64,000 bases of DNA from Lachnospiraceae bacterium (GCA_910575005.1 CAJTCL010000005.1:124001-188000), one strand, 5' to 3'; numbered from the stretch's first letter, positions 28,985 through 38,247 are shown. A program made the numbers and translations. Notes: generated from the letters alone by a model not told the origin.

Positions 28985-29782
28985 TTACAAATCATTCAAT
29001 TCCTTTTTAAATGTACGACAATATTTTTCTGCTTCCTGTGGCTGATACTCGTTTGCCTCCAACAACTTAATAAAATGAGAGCCGACAATCGCTCCGTCAA
29101 TCACATCTTTCATCGGCGCCACATCCTTTGCCTGTTCAATGCCAAAGCCCATCATTACCGGAATCTTTGCGATCTTTTTTACTTCTGAGAGATAATGTAA
29201 AATTTTCTTATGGAAATTTCCGCTTTGTCCAGTAACACCCATACCAGACACACAGTATACAAATCCTCTTGCTCCCTCTAAAATCTTCGGCACACGATCT
29301 GCAGATACCGGAGAAACCAATTGAATCAAAAGCGGGGCATTCTCACGCTGCAAAGCTTCTTTTAAATCTCCCTGTTCTTCCAGTGGTAAATCTGGAATGA
29401 CCAGACCATCCACACCACTATTGATACATTCTTCCACAAACATTTCCAAACCAAAATGCAGCGCCGTATTATAATACAGCATAAAAATAATTGGCAATTC
29501 CACGCCTTGGGCACGCACTTCCTTCAGCAGCGCAAAAACTTTTTTGAGATTGACGCCAAGCTGAATGGATTTGTAAGAAGCATTCTGAATCACCGGCCCA
29601 TCTGCAATTGGATCGGAAAATGGAATCCCAAGCTCCAGCACATCAAGCCCTGCTCTTTCCTGCGCCTCAATCAAGGCCTTGCAGCCTGCCATATCGGGCA
29701 AACCTACTGTCATATATGTGATAAATGCTTTGTTTCCCTGCTCTTTTAAACACCGCATTTTCTGTTCAATTCGATTCTCCAT
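28985..29782 (-). CDS. trpA: Tryptophan synthase alpha chain
   Basis: Cleaves indole-3-glycerol phosphate to indole, passed by a tunnel to TrpB. 265 residues; catalytic Glu in LDVLELGIPFSDPIADGPVI and the phosphate-binding loops (YCVSGMGVTGQSG, MMGFGIEQ) are visible. The ATG at 29782 has GGAGGAAAA upstream; a GTG 15 bases further up overlaps that site and is unlikely to be used. It follows trpB after a 67-base gap. Confidence 0.97.
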   Translation of the reverse strand: MENRIEQKMRCLKEQGNKAFITYMTVGLPDMAGCKALIEAQERAGLDVLELGIPFSDPIADGPVIQNASYKSIQLGVNLKKVFALLKEVRAQGVELPIIFMLYYNTALHFGLEMFVEECINSGVDGLVIPDLPLEEQGDLKEALQRENAPLLIQLVSPVSADRVPKILEGARGFVYCVSGMGVTGQSGNFHKKILHYLSEVKKIAKIPVMMGFGIEQAKDVAPMKDVIDGAIVGSHFIKLLEANEYQPQEAEKYCRTFKKELNDL

Positions 29783-29849
29783 GATCTTTTCCTCCACAAT
29801 CTATCAACTATTTTCTATTCGTTTCACATCTTGAATAATATCTTTCACT

Positions 29850-31043
29850 TTAATTTAGATACCCTTTGCCCGCCATATAATCGGCCACTGTATGCACATC
29901 CTTATCCCCTCTGCCTGAGAGACATACAATCATGATATCTTCCGCTTTCATCTTCTTGGCCTGTTTCTTCGCATAGGCAATCGCATGGGCGCTCTCAATG
30001 GCTGGAATAATGCCCTCCATTCTGCAAAGATCCTGCAGCGCCTCCATTGCTTCCTGGTCTGTGATTGAGACATACTCTGCCCTGCCGCTGTCCTTTAGAT
30101 AGGCATGTTCTGGTCCCACTCCAGGATAATCCAAACCAGCAGAGATGGAATGGGCAATCTGAATATTTCCGTCCTCATCCTGCAATAGATAGGAACGCAT
30201 TCCATGAAGGGTACCAGGCTTACCTAAAGCCATAGCGCTGGCATGTTTTCCAGTCTCAATCCCCAATCCAGCCGCCTCCACGCCGATCAATTTTACAGAA
30301 GTCTCCTCGATAAAATCCGCAAACATACCAATCGAATTGGAACCTCCGCCCACACACGCCATCACCACATCCGGCAATCTGCCCTCGGCCTCTAAAATCT
30401 GCCGCTTGCTCTCACGGCTGATAATGCTCTGAAACTCTTTGACAATCTTGGGATAAGGGTAAGGGCCTACCGCTGAACCAATCACATAGAAGGTATCTTC
30501 CGCGGTTTTGGCCCAGGTACGAATCGCCTCGTTGGTGGCATCTTTGAGGGTACAGCTTCCTGATTTCACACACTCAACTTTAGCGCCGAGCATCTCCATA
30601 CGAAACACATTCAACTCCTGACGCGCCATATCCTCCTCCCCCATATAGACGGTACATTCCATGCCAAACAGCGCCGCCCCTGTCGCCGTGGCCACCCCAT
30701 GCTGTCCGGCTCCTGTCTCCGCAATCACCTTTTTCTTTCCCATCCGTTTAGCTAACATGATCTGTCCAATCACATTGTTGATTTTATGTGCTCCTGTATG
30801 ATTTAAATCCTCCCGTTTCAGATAAATTTTTGTGCCGTAGGCCCGACTGAGATTCTCGGCAAAGTATAACGGATTTTCCCGTCCTACATACTGTTTCATA
30901 TAATAATCATATTGTTTTAAGAACTCCTCGTCATGTATGGCTTCCTCATAGACCTGATCTAATTCTTCCAATACATTCATTAGAGATTCTGATACAAATT
31001 GACCGCCAAATTCTCCAAAATATCTCTCATTGTTCTTTTTCAT
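29850..31043 (-). CDS. trpB: Tryptophan synthase beta chain
   Basis: PLP enzyme that condenses indole with serine to make tryptophan. 397 residues. The PLP Lys is in [14 protein letters not shown], the phosphate-binding loop is in [13 protein letters not shown], and the [19 protein letters not shown] block is intact. This is the TrpB1 type that pairs with TrpA. Its start overlaps the end of trpF by 17 bases, which suggests coupled translation. Confidence 0.98.
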   Translation of the reverse strand: MKKNNERYFGEFGGQFVSESLMNVLEELDQVYEEAIHDEEFLKQYDYYMKQYVGRENPLYFAENLSRAYGTKIYLKREDLNHTGAHKINNVIGQIMLAKRMGKKKVIAETGAGQHGVATATGAALFGMECTVYMGEEDMARQELNVFRMEMLGAKVECVKSGSCTLKDATNEAIRTWAKTAEDTFYVIGSAVGPYPYPKIVKEFQSIISRESKRQILEAEGRLPDVVMACVGGGSNSIGMFADFIEETSVKLIGVEAAGLGIETGKHASAMALGKPGTLHGMRSYLLQDEDGNIQIAHSISAGLDYPGVGPEHAYLKDSGRAEYVSITDQEAMEALQDLCRMEGIIPAIESAHAIAYAKKQAKKMKAEDIMIVCLSGRGDKDVHTVADYMAGKGYLN

Positions 31044-31680
31044 TTTCTCTCACCTTTCCTGCAAATTCTAATATCAATGCTTTTTCTTTGCCGCAATCGC
31101 CCTCCACGCCAGAACTGACATCCACCACATCTGGAGAAAATATCTGTATTGCCTTTTGCACATTTTGTGAATTAAGCCCTCCGGCAAGGATCCATGTCTT
31201 TCCTGCCATTAAAGTTGTTCGCGCCTTCTCTAAGATCTGCCTGCTGGCTGCCCAATCAAAAGTCCTACCGCTTCCGGCTGTTCCTGCATCTATCACATAA
31301 CCAGTAATCTTTTCATGCCAGAGAAGTTTCTCAATATCTGCTGTTTCTTTTAAATTGCAGGCCTGCCAAATTGAAATCCTGCTCTTTTCTAAAATTTCCT
31401 CTTTTAATTCTCCATGCACTTGTAAAATATCAAACCCTGCCAGTTCAATCTGCCCAAGCAGCTTAATATCAGGACTGACTGTCACTGCAACGCGCATGAT
31501 ATTTTTGTCAAGGCAACGGCAGATTTCTTCTGCTTGGGCGATATCCACATATCTTTTACTATTTTCCCAAAATACAAAACCGGCATATTGGGCATGAATC
31601 TGATTGAGATATGCTGCTTCCTTTGTTCTGGTCAGTCCGCAGATTTTAATCTGCAAAATTACTCTATCGTTCTTTTCCAT
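31027..31680 (-). CDS. trpF: Phosphoribosylanthranilate isomerase
   Basis: Third step of the pathway (an Amadori rearrangement). TIM barrel of 217 residues with the catalytic Cys in [16 protein letters not shown] and the catalytic Asp in [18 protein letters not shown]; the phosphate loop is in [10 protein letters not shown] and VDVSSGVEG. The ATG at 31680 has AAAGGGG seven bases upstream. It lies between trpC and trpB in the operon. Confidence 0.95.
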   Translation of the reverse strand: MEKNDRVILQIKICGLTRTKEAAYLNQIHAQYAGFVFWENSKRYVDIAQAEEICRCLDKNIMRVAVTVSPDIKLLGQIELAGFDILQVHGELKEEILEKSRISIWQACNLKETADIEKLLWHEKITGYVIDAGTAGSGRTFDWAASRQILEKARTTLMAGKTWILAGGLNSQNVQKAIQIFSPDVVDVSSGVEGDCGKEKALILEFAGKVRENEKEQ

Positions 31681-31704
31681 CTTCTGCCCCTTTCCAAACA
31701 TGCC

Positions 31705-32484
31705 TTATCCTAAAGATTTCCAGCGCTTTGCCAGTTCTCTGGGATTTGGCGCCTCCATAAAGGCTCTGCCAATCAAACATGCATCCACACCGCATGCTTT
31801 TAAGAATTTTACATCCTCATCATGGACAATTCCGCTCTCTGCCACAAATATTTTATCTTTGGGCACTTGTTTTGACAGGCGTTTTGTGGTGTCGAGCCGG
31901 ATGGTAAAATCCCTTAAATCGCGGTTATTAACGCCAATGATCCTGGCGTCTACCCTCAAAGCACGCTCCAGTTCCCACTCATCATGGACTTCTACCAGGG
32001 CGTCCAGCCCCAGCTCCTTTGTCAACTGATAAAAATCCTTGTACTGCGCATCATCCAAAATCGCCGCGATCAAGAGAATGGCATCCGCTCCAATCACTTT
32101 CGCCTCATAAAACTGATACGCATCAATCATAAAATCCTTGCGCAGAATTGGCAGTGGAGAAATCTCTCGAATCTCCTGCAAATATGCAGCACTGCCACAG
32201 AAATGATCTTCCTCAGTCAGACAGGACACCGCGTCCACAGAAGCATTGTATTCCTCCATGCGCTCTGTAAGGCTGATCTTACTTGTGATCTTCCCCAGAC
32301 TGGGAGAAGCCTTCTTAAATTCGCCGATTATGGAAATGCCTGGCTTTGCCAACGCCTGATAAAACGATGGCGCATCCCTTCGCACCGTTTCCTCTGCAAG
32401 TTGCCGCATTTGTGTTTCACTGACCTTTGCCTTGTGTTCCTTAAGCCGTAATTTTTTATCCTCTACAATCTTATCTAATATCAT
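31705..32484 (-). CDS. trpC: Indole-3-glycerol phosphate synthase
   Basis: Closes the indole ring, giving indole-3-glycerol phosphate. 259-residue TIM barrel; conserved features are the IIGEFKKASPSLG loop, LRKDFMIDAYQ, EVHDEWE, IGVNNRDLRDF and AESGI. It is a separate protein, not fused to TrpF as in enteric bacteria. Gaps to trpG and trpF are 11 and 24 bases. Confidence 0.97.
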   Translation of the reverse strand: MILDKIVEDKKLRLKEHKAKVSETQMRQLAEETVRRDAPSFYQALAKPGISIIGEFKKASPSLGKITSKISLTERMEEYNASVDAVSCLTEEDHFCGSAAYLQEIREISPLPILRKDFMIDAYQFYEAKVIGADAILLIAAILDDAQYKDFYQLTKELGLDALVEVHDEWELERALRVDARIIGVNNRDLRDFTIRLDTTKRLSKQVPKDKIFVAESGIVHDEDVKFLKACGVDACLIGRAFMEAPNPRELAKRWKSLG

Positions 32485-32495
32485 ATTGCCCCCTT

Positions 32496-33065
32496 TCAGA
32501 CGACGCCAGTTACAAAATTATCTATCATCCGTTTGCCATGCTCTGTATAGATGGATTCTGGATGAAACTGCAGCCCTGCCACTGGATAGTCCTTATGGCG
32601 CATGGCCATAATCTCGCCATCCTCTGTTCTTGCCAAAACTTTTAAGCACTGTGGCAAACCAGACTCCTGTACTGCCAGGGAATGGTAACGGGCGATTTTA
32701 ATCGGAGAATCTATGCCGGTAAATATACTCTCCCCAGTGTGTTCTATTACAGACTGCTTTCCATGAAACAGATTTTTGGCATAACTGATGGTTCCTCCCA
32801 AGGCCTCTCCAATACATTGATGTCCAAGGCAAATACCCAAAATCGGAATTTCTGTCAAAAATTCTTTGACTACATCCATGCAGATTCCAGCTTCTTTGGG
32901 ATTCTTCGGTCCTGGCGAGAGCACAATCCGCTCAGGATGCAGCGCCCGTATTTCTTCAACGCTTATCTTGTCATTTCTCACTACCTGAATATTCTCTGTA
33001 AAAATACCAATATACTGATACAAGTTATAAGTAAAAGAATCATAATTATCGATCAAAAGTACCAT
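32496..33065 (-). CDS. trpG: Anthranilate synthase glutamine amidotransferase component
   Basis: Provides ammonia from glutamine to TrpE. 189 residues from the ATG at 33065, which has AAGGAGGG eight bases upstream. Class I amidotransferase triad: nucleophile in LGICLGHQCIGEALGG and His/Glu in LQFHPESIYT. The same subunit may also serve 4-amino-4-deoxychorismate synthesis, as in some Bacillota, because no separate pabA is seen here. Overlap or near-contact with trpE is consistent with stoichiometric expression. Confidence 0.95.
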   Translation of the reverse strand: MVLLIDNYDSFTYNLYQYIGIFTENIQVVRNDKISVEEIRALHPERIVLSPGPKNPKEAGICMDVVKEFLTEIPILGICLGHQCIGEALGGTISYAKNLFHGKQSVIEHTGESIFTGIDSPIKIARYHSLAVQESGLPQCLKVLARTEDGEIMAMRHKDYPVAGLQFHPESIYTEHGKRMIDNFVTGVV

Positions 33066-33079
33066 TCTTTCTCCCTCCT

Positions 33080-34492
33080 TCACAAATTTTCTTCTTCCAC
33101 CAAGGTTTTGGCTAAAGCCATCACTTTATTGCAGCATTCCTGATACTCTAGTTCTGGTTTGGAATCGGCCACAATTCCAGCCCCTGCCTGCAGATAAACT
33201 CGATTTCCTTTTTTTATCATAGTCCTGATCGTGATACAGAAATCCATATCTCCGCCAAAATCCAGATACCCAGTCGCCCCTCCATATAATCCTCTGCGGC
33301 TTCCTTCCAGCTCATCAATAATTTCCATTGCCCGTATCTTTGGCGCACCGCTTAAAGTCCCTGCCGGCAGGAAGGAAGCGGCCAAATCCAGAGGGTGAAA
33401 CGTTCCTTTTTTTCGTCCTTCCACCATTGAGGTGATATGCATCACATGCGAATAATTCTGTACTTCCATAAACTGTGTAACCTTGACTGTGCCAAACTCA
33501 GAAATTCTTCCCATATCATTCCTTGCCAAATCTACCAACATCACATGCTCTGCACGTTCTTTTTCATCATTTAACAATTCCTGTTTCAAGGCCTGATCTT
33601 GCGCTTCATCCCTGCCACGCTTCCTGGTTCCTGCAATTGGGCAGGTAAACACTCTGCTGCCCTGCTGTTTTACGATCATTTCCGGCGAACTGCCAATCAC
33701 TTCAAAATCCCCAAAATTAAAATAATATAGATAGGGAGAAGGGTTTAACTCACGCAGCTCTTGATACAACTCAAATCCGTCCTGCCCTGTCTCTATTGTC
33801 CATCTCTGAGAAAGCACGGTCTGAAAAATATGTCCTTCGCGAATATATTCCTTAATCTTTTCCACCTTCTGGCTATATTCCTCGAGATTGTCGGACTTCT
33901 TTATAATTCTGCCATCATGGACAAATTTCTTCTCCTCTCCCTTTCCTTCCCCATGATTTCTGGCTTTCTGAATTAAGTATTCCTCTTCCTGCAAGGCTCT
34001 TTGCCTGCCCTGCTCACTGTCTTGCTCTAGCACAACGGCTGTCAGAGTTTCCGCCACATGATCCACGACAATAAATTTTTTCATCAGCATCATTTGAATG
34101 GTTTCTATGCCAATCTCATCTGGATTTTGATCTGGCAGTTCTTCTGTATAGCGCACAAAATCATATCCTAGATTTCCTACGAATCCGCCGCTAAAATTCA
34201 GTCCGTCTGCATCTTTGCAAATCTCAAACTCACTAAAATATTCTTTCAACCGCTTGAGCGGGTTGCCCTGGCGCACCTCTTCTTCTCCTTGGCGCTGAAT
34301 GACCAGAGCATTTCCCCGCGAAATGATCATTTCTTCTGGCTCTGCTCCAAAAAGAGTATAGCGGTCATAATTTTTATCATAACTCTCCAGCAAAAAACCC
34401 TTTTTCTTGCCAACTAAATTTTGATACATGCCGATGGCCGTCTCATTGACAATACTGACTGTACGTTTATATACTCTAAAAATCCGCTTCAT
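33080..34492 (-). CDS. trpE: Anthranilate synthase component I
   Basis: Makes anthranilate from chorismate, the committed and feedback-controlled step. 470 residues from the ATG at 34492 (AAAGGAG upstream). The tryptophan-binding LLES element is visible near the N-terminus (KKKGFLLESYDKN), so feedback inhibition is expected. The catalytic domain includes VIGSSPEMIVK, CPIAGTRKRG and AGTLSGAPKIRAMEIIDELE. It is the first gene of the trp operon, behind the T-box leader. Confidence 0.97.
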   Translation of the reverse strand: MKRIFRVYKRTVSIVNETAIGMYQNLVGKKKGFLLESYDKNYDRYTLFGAEPEEMIISRGNALVIQRQGEEEVRQGNPLKRLKEYFSEFEICKDADGLNFSGGFVGNLGYDFVRYTEELPDQNPDEIGIETIQMMLMKKFIVVDHVAETLTAVVLEQDSEQGRQRALQEEEYLIQKARNHGEGKGEEKKFVHDGRIIKKSDNLEEYSQKVEKIKEYIREGHIFQTVLSQRWTIETGQDGFELYQELRELNPSPYLYYFNFGDFEVIGSSPEMIVKQQGSRVFTCPIAGTRKRGRDEAQDQALKQELLNDEKERAEHVMLVDLARNDMGRISEFGTVKVTQFMEVQNYSHVMHITSMVEGRKKGTFHPLDLAASFLPAGTLSGAPKIRAMEIIDELEGSRRGLYGGATGYLDFGGDMDFCITIRTMIKKGNRVYLQAGAGIVADSKPELEYQECCNKVMALAKTLVEEENL

Positions 34493-34529
34493 ATCTGTCT
34501 CCTTTCTCAATCGCTCCTGGAAGTTTTAT

Positions 34530-34710
34530 AGAACAAAGTGGGCAAGCCCACTTTAATCCCTTTACCCCCATTCATGGGGGATTGGCTTGCACACTTTGAC
34601 GCGCCGAGCACAATTGCGAAACAATATTTACCTCTTGTGCGAGTGCGCATATTATTTTTATCTTATTAGGAAGAAACTTTCACGCTTTAGCGTGACAAGT
34701 TCTTTCCTAT
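34530..34710 (-). other. Hairpin-rich segment between T-box terminator and trpE
   Basis: About 180 bases without a gene. Reading 5' to 3' on the minus strand there is a long imperfect hairpin (about 34657-34718) with TCACGC-TTTA-GCGTGA at its tip. Then come a GC-bearing stem with arms near GTGCGAGTGCGC and GCACAA, a CCCCCAT/ATGGGGG hairpin at about 34565-34580, and a perfect AAAGTGGGC-AA-GCCCACTTT hairpin at about 34535-34554, just before trpE. I do not recognise the element. It may be a mobile intergenic repeat or a second layer of leader control. Confidence 0.5.
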
Positions 34711-35150
34711 AAGATAAAAAAGTCCCTGGTAAAAGTCTGTTCAACTTTTACCAGGGACGATCTTAGCCGTGGTGCCACCCTGTTTCATGATAAAATCAAT
34801 GATTCTTTTGTTGTAATCGCTGCGTCAGGGCACTATAAAGTGAAGAAAGACCCTGCGATCATTGTTTTATTATTAATAGAAAATCTGATGGAATTTCCTA
34901 TTAAGACAAAAAACGGATATCCCAAATCAGGAATATCCGCCACTAATTCTATCATCTCAATCCGATACACATGATATCTTACCCCTGTAACGTGGGGACA
35001 CGGCATCCGCTACTATTACTTCTCACTGTCAATACCAGTTTCAAAAAACTAGATATCTGCAATGATTTTCATTTCGCTTTGCATCTCACAAATCCATTCC
35101 CACAAAACTTTCCTGTTATCTTCCACCAACCGACAACTCTCTGTAAGGTC
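34711..35150 (-). promoter_or_regulatory. T-box riboswitch leader of the trp operon
   Basis: The minus strand carries the diagnostic T-box AGGGTGGCACCACGG (34781-34767), the antiterminator core that binds the free CCA end of uncharged tRNA. Directly after it is a terminator: GTCCCTGGTAAAAG pairs with CTTTTACCAGGGAC (34722-34758), followed by a T-run. Stem I begins near AGAGAG...GGTTGGTGGAAG at about 35147, and AGTAG...CACGTTACAGGGG of the later stems is also seen. A UGG (Trp) triplet at 35037-35035, in GAAACTGGTATTG on the 3' side of stem I, is the best specifier candidate. The operon would be transcribed when tRNA-Trp is uncharged. Confidence 0.92.
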
Positions 35151-35206
35151 TATTCTATGGTACTACTTTTGCTCATAGATTTTAACTTTTATTTTTTACT
35201 ATATGC

Positions 35207-35235
35207 AGTTTAGCACATCAATGTGATCCTGTCAA
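35207..35235 (-). promoter_or_regulatory. Promoter of the trp operon
   Basis: On the minus strand TTGACA (35235-35230) is followed after 17 bases by TAAACT (35212-35207). The start of transcription would be near 35200, about 50 bases before T-box stem I. Confidence 0.78.
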
Positions 35236-35302
35236 CTATTTTTTCTTTGAGGTTTCTTTTTTGCTTTATTGATCTTGTCAAAAAACCTCAAAATATAATT
35301 TC

Positions 35303-36922
35303 CTATCCTATAGACAATTCTCGAATCATTTTGCGAATTGGCAGTACAAAGGCCGGAGAAACAGACAACTCATCAATTCCCATCTCCAGAAATGTTTTGG
35401 TCAATGTCATATCTGCTCCCAACTCTCCACAGATTCCAACCCAGCATCCATGTTTATGGCCATTCTCCACGATCATCTGTATCATGCGCAGCACTGCTGG
35501 ATGATGAGAATCATAGAAATGATCCAATTTCATATTCTGCCGGTCAATGGCCAGGGTATACTGGGTCAGATCGTTGGTACCAATACTAAAGAAATCAACC
35601 TCCGGTGCCAGCATATCACTGATCAGCACAGCCGCCGGCGTCTCAATCATAATACCCTGTTCCACATCTCCAAAGGGAATCGCTTGTTCTTTCAGCTCCT
35701 GCTTCACTTCCTCAAAAATTCTCTTGATTTTTCTGACTTCGTCCACAGAAATAATCATTGGGTACATAATGGCAATATTTCCAAATGCGCTTGCCCGCAG
35801 GAGAGCGCGAAGCTGTGTTTTAAAAATATCAGTGCGTTCTAGACAAATGCGGATAGCTCGATAACCCATAGCTGGATTCTCTTCTTTGTCCAACTTAAAA
35901 TAATCTGCCTGCTTATCCGCACCAATATCCAAGGTGCGAACGATCACCTTCCTGCCCGCCATGTTTTCTGCTACGGTCTTATAAGCGCGAAACTGTGTTT
36001 CTTCATCAGGGTAATCATTTGCTTCCAGATACAAAAATTCGCTGCGAAATAGTCCAATGCCTGCTGCATCATTTGCCAGCACATCGGCGACATCTTTCAC
36101 CCCGCCGATATTGGCATAGAGACGGATATGCCTACCGTCTAACGTAACATCTTCTTTCCCTTTCATCTGCTGCAGCAGTTTTTCTGTCTCCAGATCTTCC
36201 TGCTGACGCTTTTGCAGCCTAGCCAAAGTCTCTCCATCTGGTTCAAGATATAAAATTCCCTCATAACCATCTACAACCGCCAGCTTCCCGTTCCATTCTT
36301 CTTGAATATCCACTCCAATCAGTGCTGGAATATTCATCGTTCTGGCCAGAATTGCTGTATGCGAATTGGCGGAACCATATTTGGTGACAAACCCAAGCAA
36401 TTTTTTCTTGTCCATCTGCACCGTTTCACTGGGCGCCAGATCATCTGCTACCACAATCACCGGCTGATCACCAATGACCTGGTCTCCCTCTTTTCCAGAA
36501 AGGATATTAATCAGCCTCTCAGAAATATCCTTGACATCTGCTGCCCTAGCCTTAAAATAATCATCCTCCATGTTCGCAAACATTTTAGAAAAATTATCTC
36601 CAGTAGTGGCAACTGCAAACTCTGCATTTACATGCTGGCTCTCAATAATATTTACAATGGAATCTACATAATCGTCGTCCTCGAGCATCATTGCATGTAC
36701 CTCAAAGACTGCGGCATTTGCCTCTCCTACTTCCTTGAGGGCTTTTTCATGTAAAGCATCCAACTGTTCTATGGCGGCAGCACGCGCCTTTTCATACCGT
36801 TTGAGTTCCGCATCAACCTCTTCAATATGTGTGCGCTTGATGGTCTGCTCACCCTTCTGATAGAATAATATTTTTCCTATGGCAATCTTTTTAAAGATTG
36901 ATTTACCGGTATATGTATCCAT
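35303..36922 (-). CDS. ptsI: PTS enzyme I
   Basis: Phosphoenolpyruvate-protein phosphotransferase: takes the phosphate from PEP onto a His and passes it to HPr. 539 residues. The phospho-His is in YGSANSHTAILARTMNIPALIG. The PEP-binding C-terminal barrel has RTLDIGADK, MGYRAIRICL, MIETPAAV and FFSIGTNDLTQYTLAIDR. It lies 17 bases after ptsH and is the last gene of the EIICBA-glcT-ptsH-ptsI operon. Confidence 0.97.
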   Translation of the reverse strand: MDTYTGKSIFKKIAIGKILFYQKGEQTIKRTHIEEVDAELKRYEKARAAAIEQLDALHEKALKEVGEANAAVFEVHAMMLEDDDYVDSIVNIIESQHVNAEFAVATTGDNFSKMFANMEDDYFKARAADVKDISERLINILSGKEGDQVIGDQPVIVVADDLAPSETVQMDKKKLLGFVTKYGSANSHTAILARTMNIPALIGVDIQEEWNGKLAVVDGYEGILYLEPDGETLARLQKRQQEDLETEKLLQQMKGKEDVTLDGRHIRLYANIGGVKDVADVLANDAAGIGLFRSEFLYLEANDYPDEETQFRAYKTVAENMAGRKVIVRTLDIGADKQADYFKLDKEENPAMGYRAIRICLERTDIFKTQLRALLRASAFGNIAIMYPMIISVDEVRKIKRIFEEVKQELKEQAIPFGDVEQGIMIETPAAVLISDMLAPEVDFFSIGTNDLTQYTLAIDRQNMKLDHFYDSHHPAVLRMIQMIVENGHKHGCWVGICGELGADMTLTKTFLEMGIDELSVSPAFVLPIRKMIRELSIG

Positions 36923-36939
36923 TCCACCACCTCTGCATC

Positions 36940-37197
36940 TTATAAATTTTCGTTAAAAAATGTTTCCAATTCTTTGATTGCTGCATCCTCATCTGGTCCT
37001 TCTGCTTCTACGGTCACTTCTTCGCCGCACTTAACGCCAAGACCCATCAATACCATCAATTTTTTGGCATCTGCCTTCTTGCCGCCCTTTACCACTCGGA
37101 TTGCAGATTCATATTTCTTTGCCTCTTTTACAAGCGCTCCTGCTGGTCTTGCATGGATTCCTACTTCGTCTGTGATTGTGTAATGAAATGTTTTCAT
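36940..37197 (-). CDS. ptsH: Phosphocarrier protein HPr, lacking Ser46
   Basis: 85-residue cytosolic phosphocarrier. The phospho-His15 motif GIHARPAGALV is intact, so it can accept phosphate from enzyme I and pass it to sugar-specific EIIA domains. The regulatory site usually reads KSIMGVMSLG with Ser46; here the same position reads KKLMVLMGLG, putting Lys at residue 46. It therefore cannot be phosphorylated by HPr kinase at that site. AAGGAGAAATC precedes the ATG. It sits directly upstream of ptsI in the PTS operon. Lys46 could mimic neither Ser nor phospho-Ser well, so its ability to act with CcpA is doubtful. Confidence 0.94.
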   Translation of the reverse strand: MKTFHYTITDEVGIHARPAGALVKEAKKYESAIRVVKGGKKADAKKLMVLMGLGVKCGEEVTVEAEGPDEDAAIKELETFFNENL

Positions 37198-37275
37198 AAT
37201 GATTTCTCCTTTTCCTTAAATATTTGTATTCGGTTCTCATTTATTGTTACTTTTATTCTTTACATATTGTTCTTA

Positions 37276-37440
37276 TTTTATTCTTAAAATTTTTTCTAAT
37301 ATAATACTTCATTTGCCATGCACATTTATTCTTTTACAGCTAACTTTTCCATTGCCATATCTATTTATTCTTTTACAGCTAACTTTTTCAAATGGCATAA
37401 CTGTTTATTCTTTTGCATCTAACTCTTCATTTGCCACTCG
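37276..37440 (-). repeat. Tandem repeats of the 3' end of the antiterminator gene
   Basis: The last 39 or so bases of glcT, including its stop codon, recur downstream. Units on the plus strand start TTTATTCTTTTGCATCTAAC (37404), TTTATTCTTTTACAGCTAAC (37364) and TTTATTCTTTTACAGCTAAC (37325), each running to a GCCAT or GGCAT word; a fourth diverged unit lies at about 37276-37320. The spacing is 39-41 bases. The repeats fill most of the gap between glcT and ptsH. Confidence 0.8.
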
Positions 37441-38247
37441 TTCAATATGCATGGCCAGATATCCGATTTCCACATCATTCATTTCACATTTTAAGTTCCG
37501 TTCCACCTGCTTACATACCCGCTCTGCAATCTGAAAAGCATTGGGAAATTTAATTCCCATATAATCATTCATATTGATTTTCAGCGCTTCTCCCTTCATA
37601 GCACGAGCTGCCATATAGCGGATATGATTCATCAATCGATTATAGGCAAGAGACATGACATCAATAGGCCTTCCGATTTCCTGCTCAATCTGAGAAATAC
37701 ACTCCCTCACAGCCTGCGCTACCTGCATGGCCTGGGACACTTTCTGATCGTCAATCGCTGAATGGATGTGCAGGGCAATATACCCCACCTCATCCTCTTC
37801 AATCTCAATTCCCATCCTTTCTCTCAGTATGGGAACAATCTCCTGCGCTACTTTAAATTCCATATGAAACAATACACGGATATCTTCTGTCAGTGGATTA
37901 CTGATTTGTTCCTGATTTTTTATGCGTTTTACCGCGTATTCTATGTGGTCAGCCATCGGGAAAAGTATGTTTCGATCAATTTTTCCGAATTTCTGTTCTG
38001 CTATATCCAATATCTGACCTGTAATCTCCAGACATTCCGGCGAAATGGATTTGACCAATTCACTGGCATTCCCCCTGTCTGTGGACTTATGAAGGGAGTA
38101 AATGGAAGTGCCTGGCTCTGCCTCAACCCTCTCAGTGATCTTTTTGCCAAATCCAATTCCTTTTCCCATCATCAAATATTCCTGATTATCCTCTGAATGA
38201 ATTGCAATAACCGTATTGTGATTCAGTACTTTCTTTACTCTGTACAT
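37405..38247 (-). CDS. glcT: BglG/LicT-family transcriptional antiterminator, GlcT-like
   Basis: RNA-binding antiterminator of 280 residues. The N-terminal CAT domain (about 1-58, MYRVKKVLNHNTVIAIHSED ... GIGFGKK) binds a RAT hairpin. It is followed by two PTS-regulation domains with their conserved His residues: PRD1 (FPMADHIEYAVKR, LFHMEFKVAQE) and PRD2 (NRLMNHIRYMAARA, YLAMHIERV). Phosphorylation of these His residues by PTS proteins switches activity. It lies between the EIICBA gene and ptsH. The RAT-plus-terminator in the leader of the operon (40549-40623) is the obvious target, so the protein would control its own operon. The symbol glcT reflects that context; LicT-like would also be acceptable. 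Confidence 0.92.
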   Translation of the reverse strand: MYRVKKVLNHNTVIAIHSEDNQEYLMMGKGIGFGKKITERVEAEPGTSIYSLHKSTDRGNASELVKSISPECLEITGQILDIAEQKFGKIDRNILFPMADHIEYAVKRIKNQEQISNPLTEDIRVLFHMEFKVAQEIVPILRERMGIEIEEDEVGYIALHIHSAIDDQKVSQAMQVAQAVRECISQIEQEIGRPIDVMSLAYNRLMNHIRYMAARAMKGEALKINMNDYMGIKFPNAFQIAERVCKQVERNLKCEMNDVEIGYLAMHIERVANEELDAKE

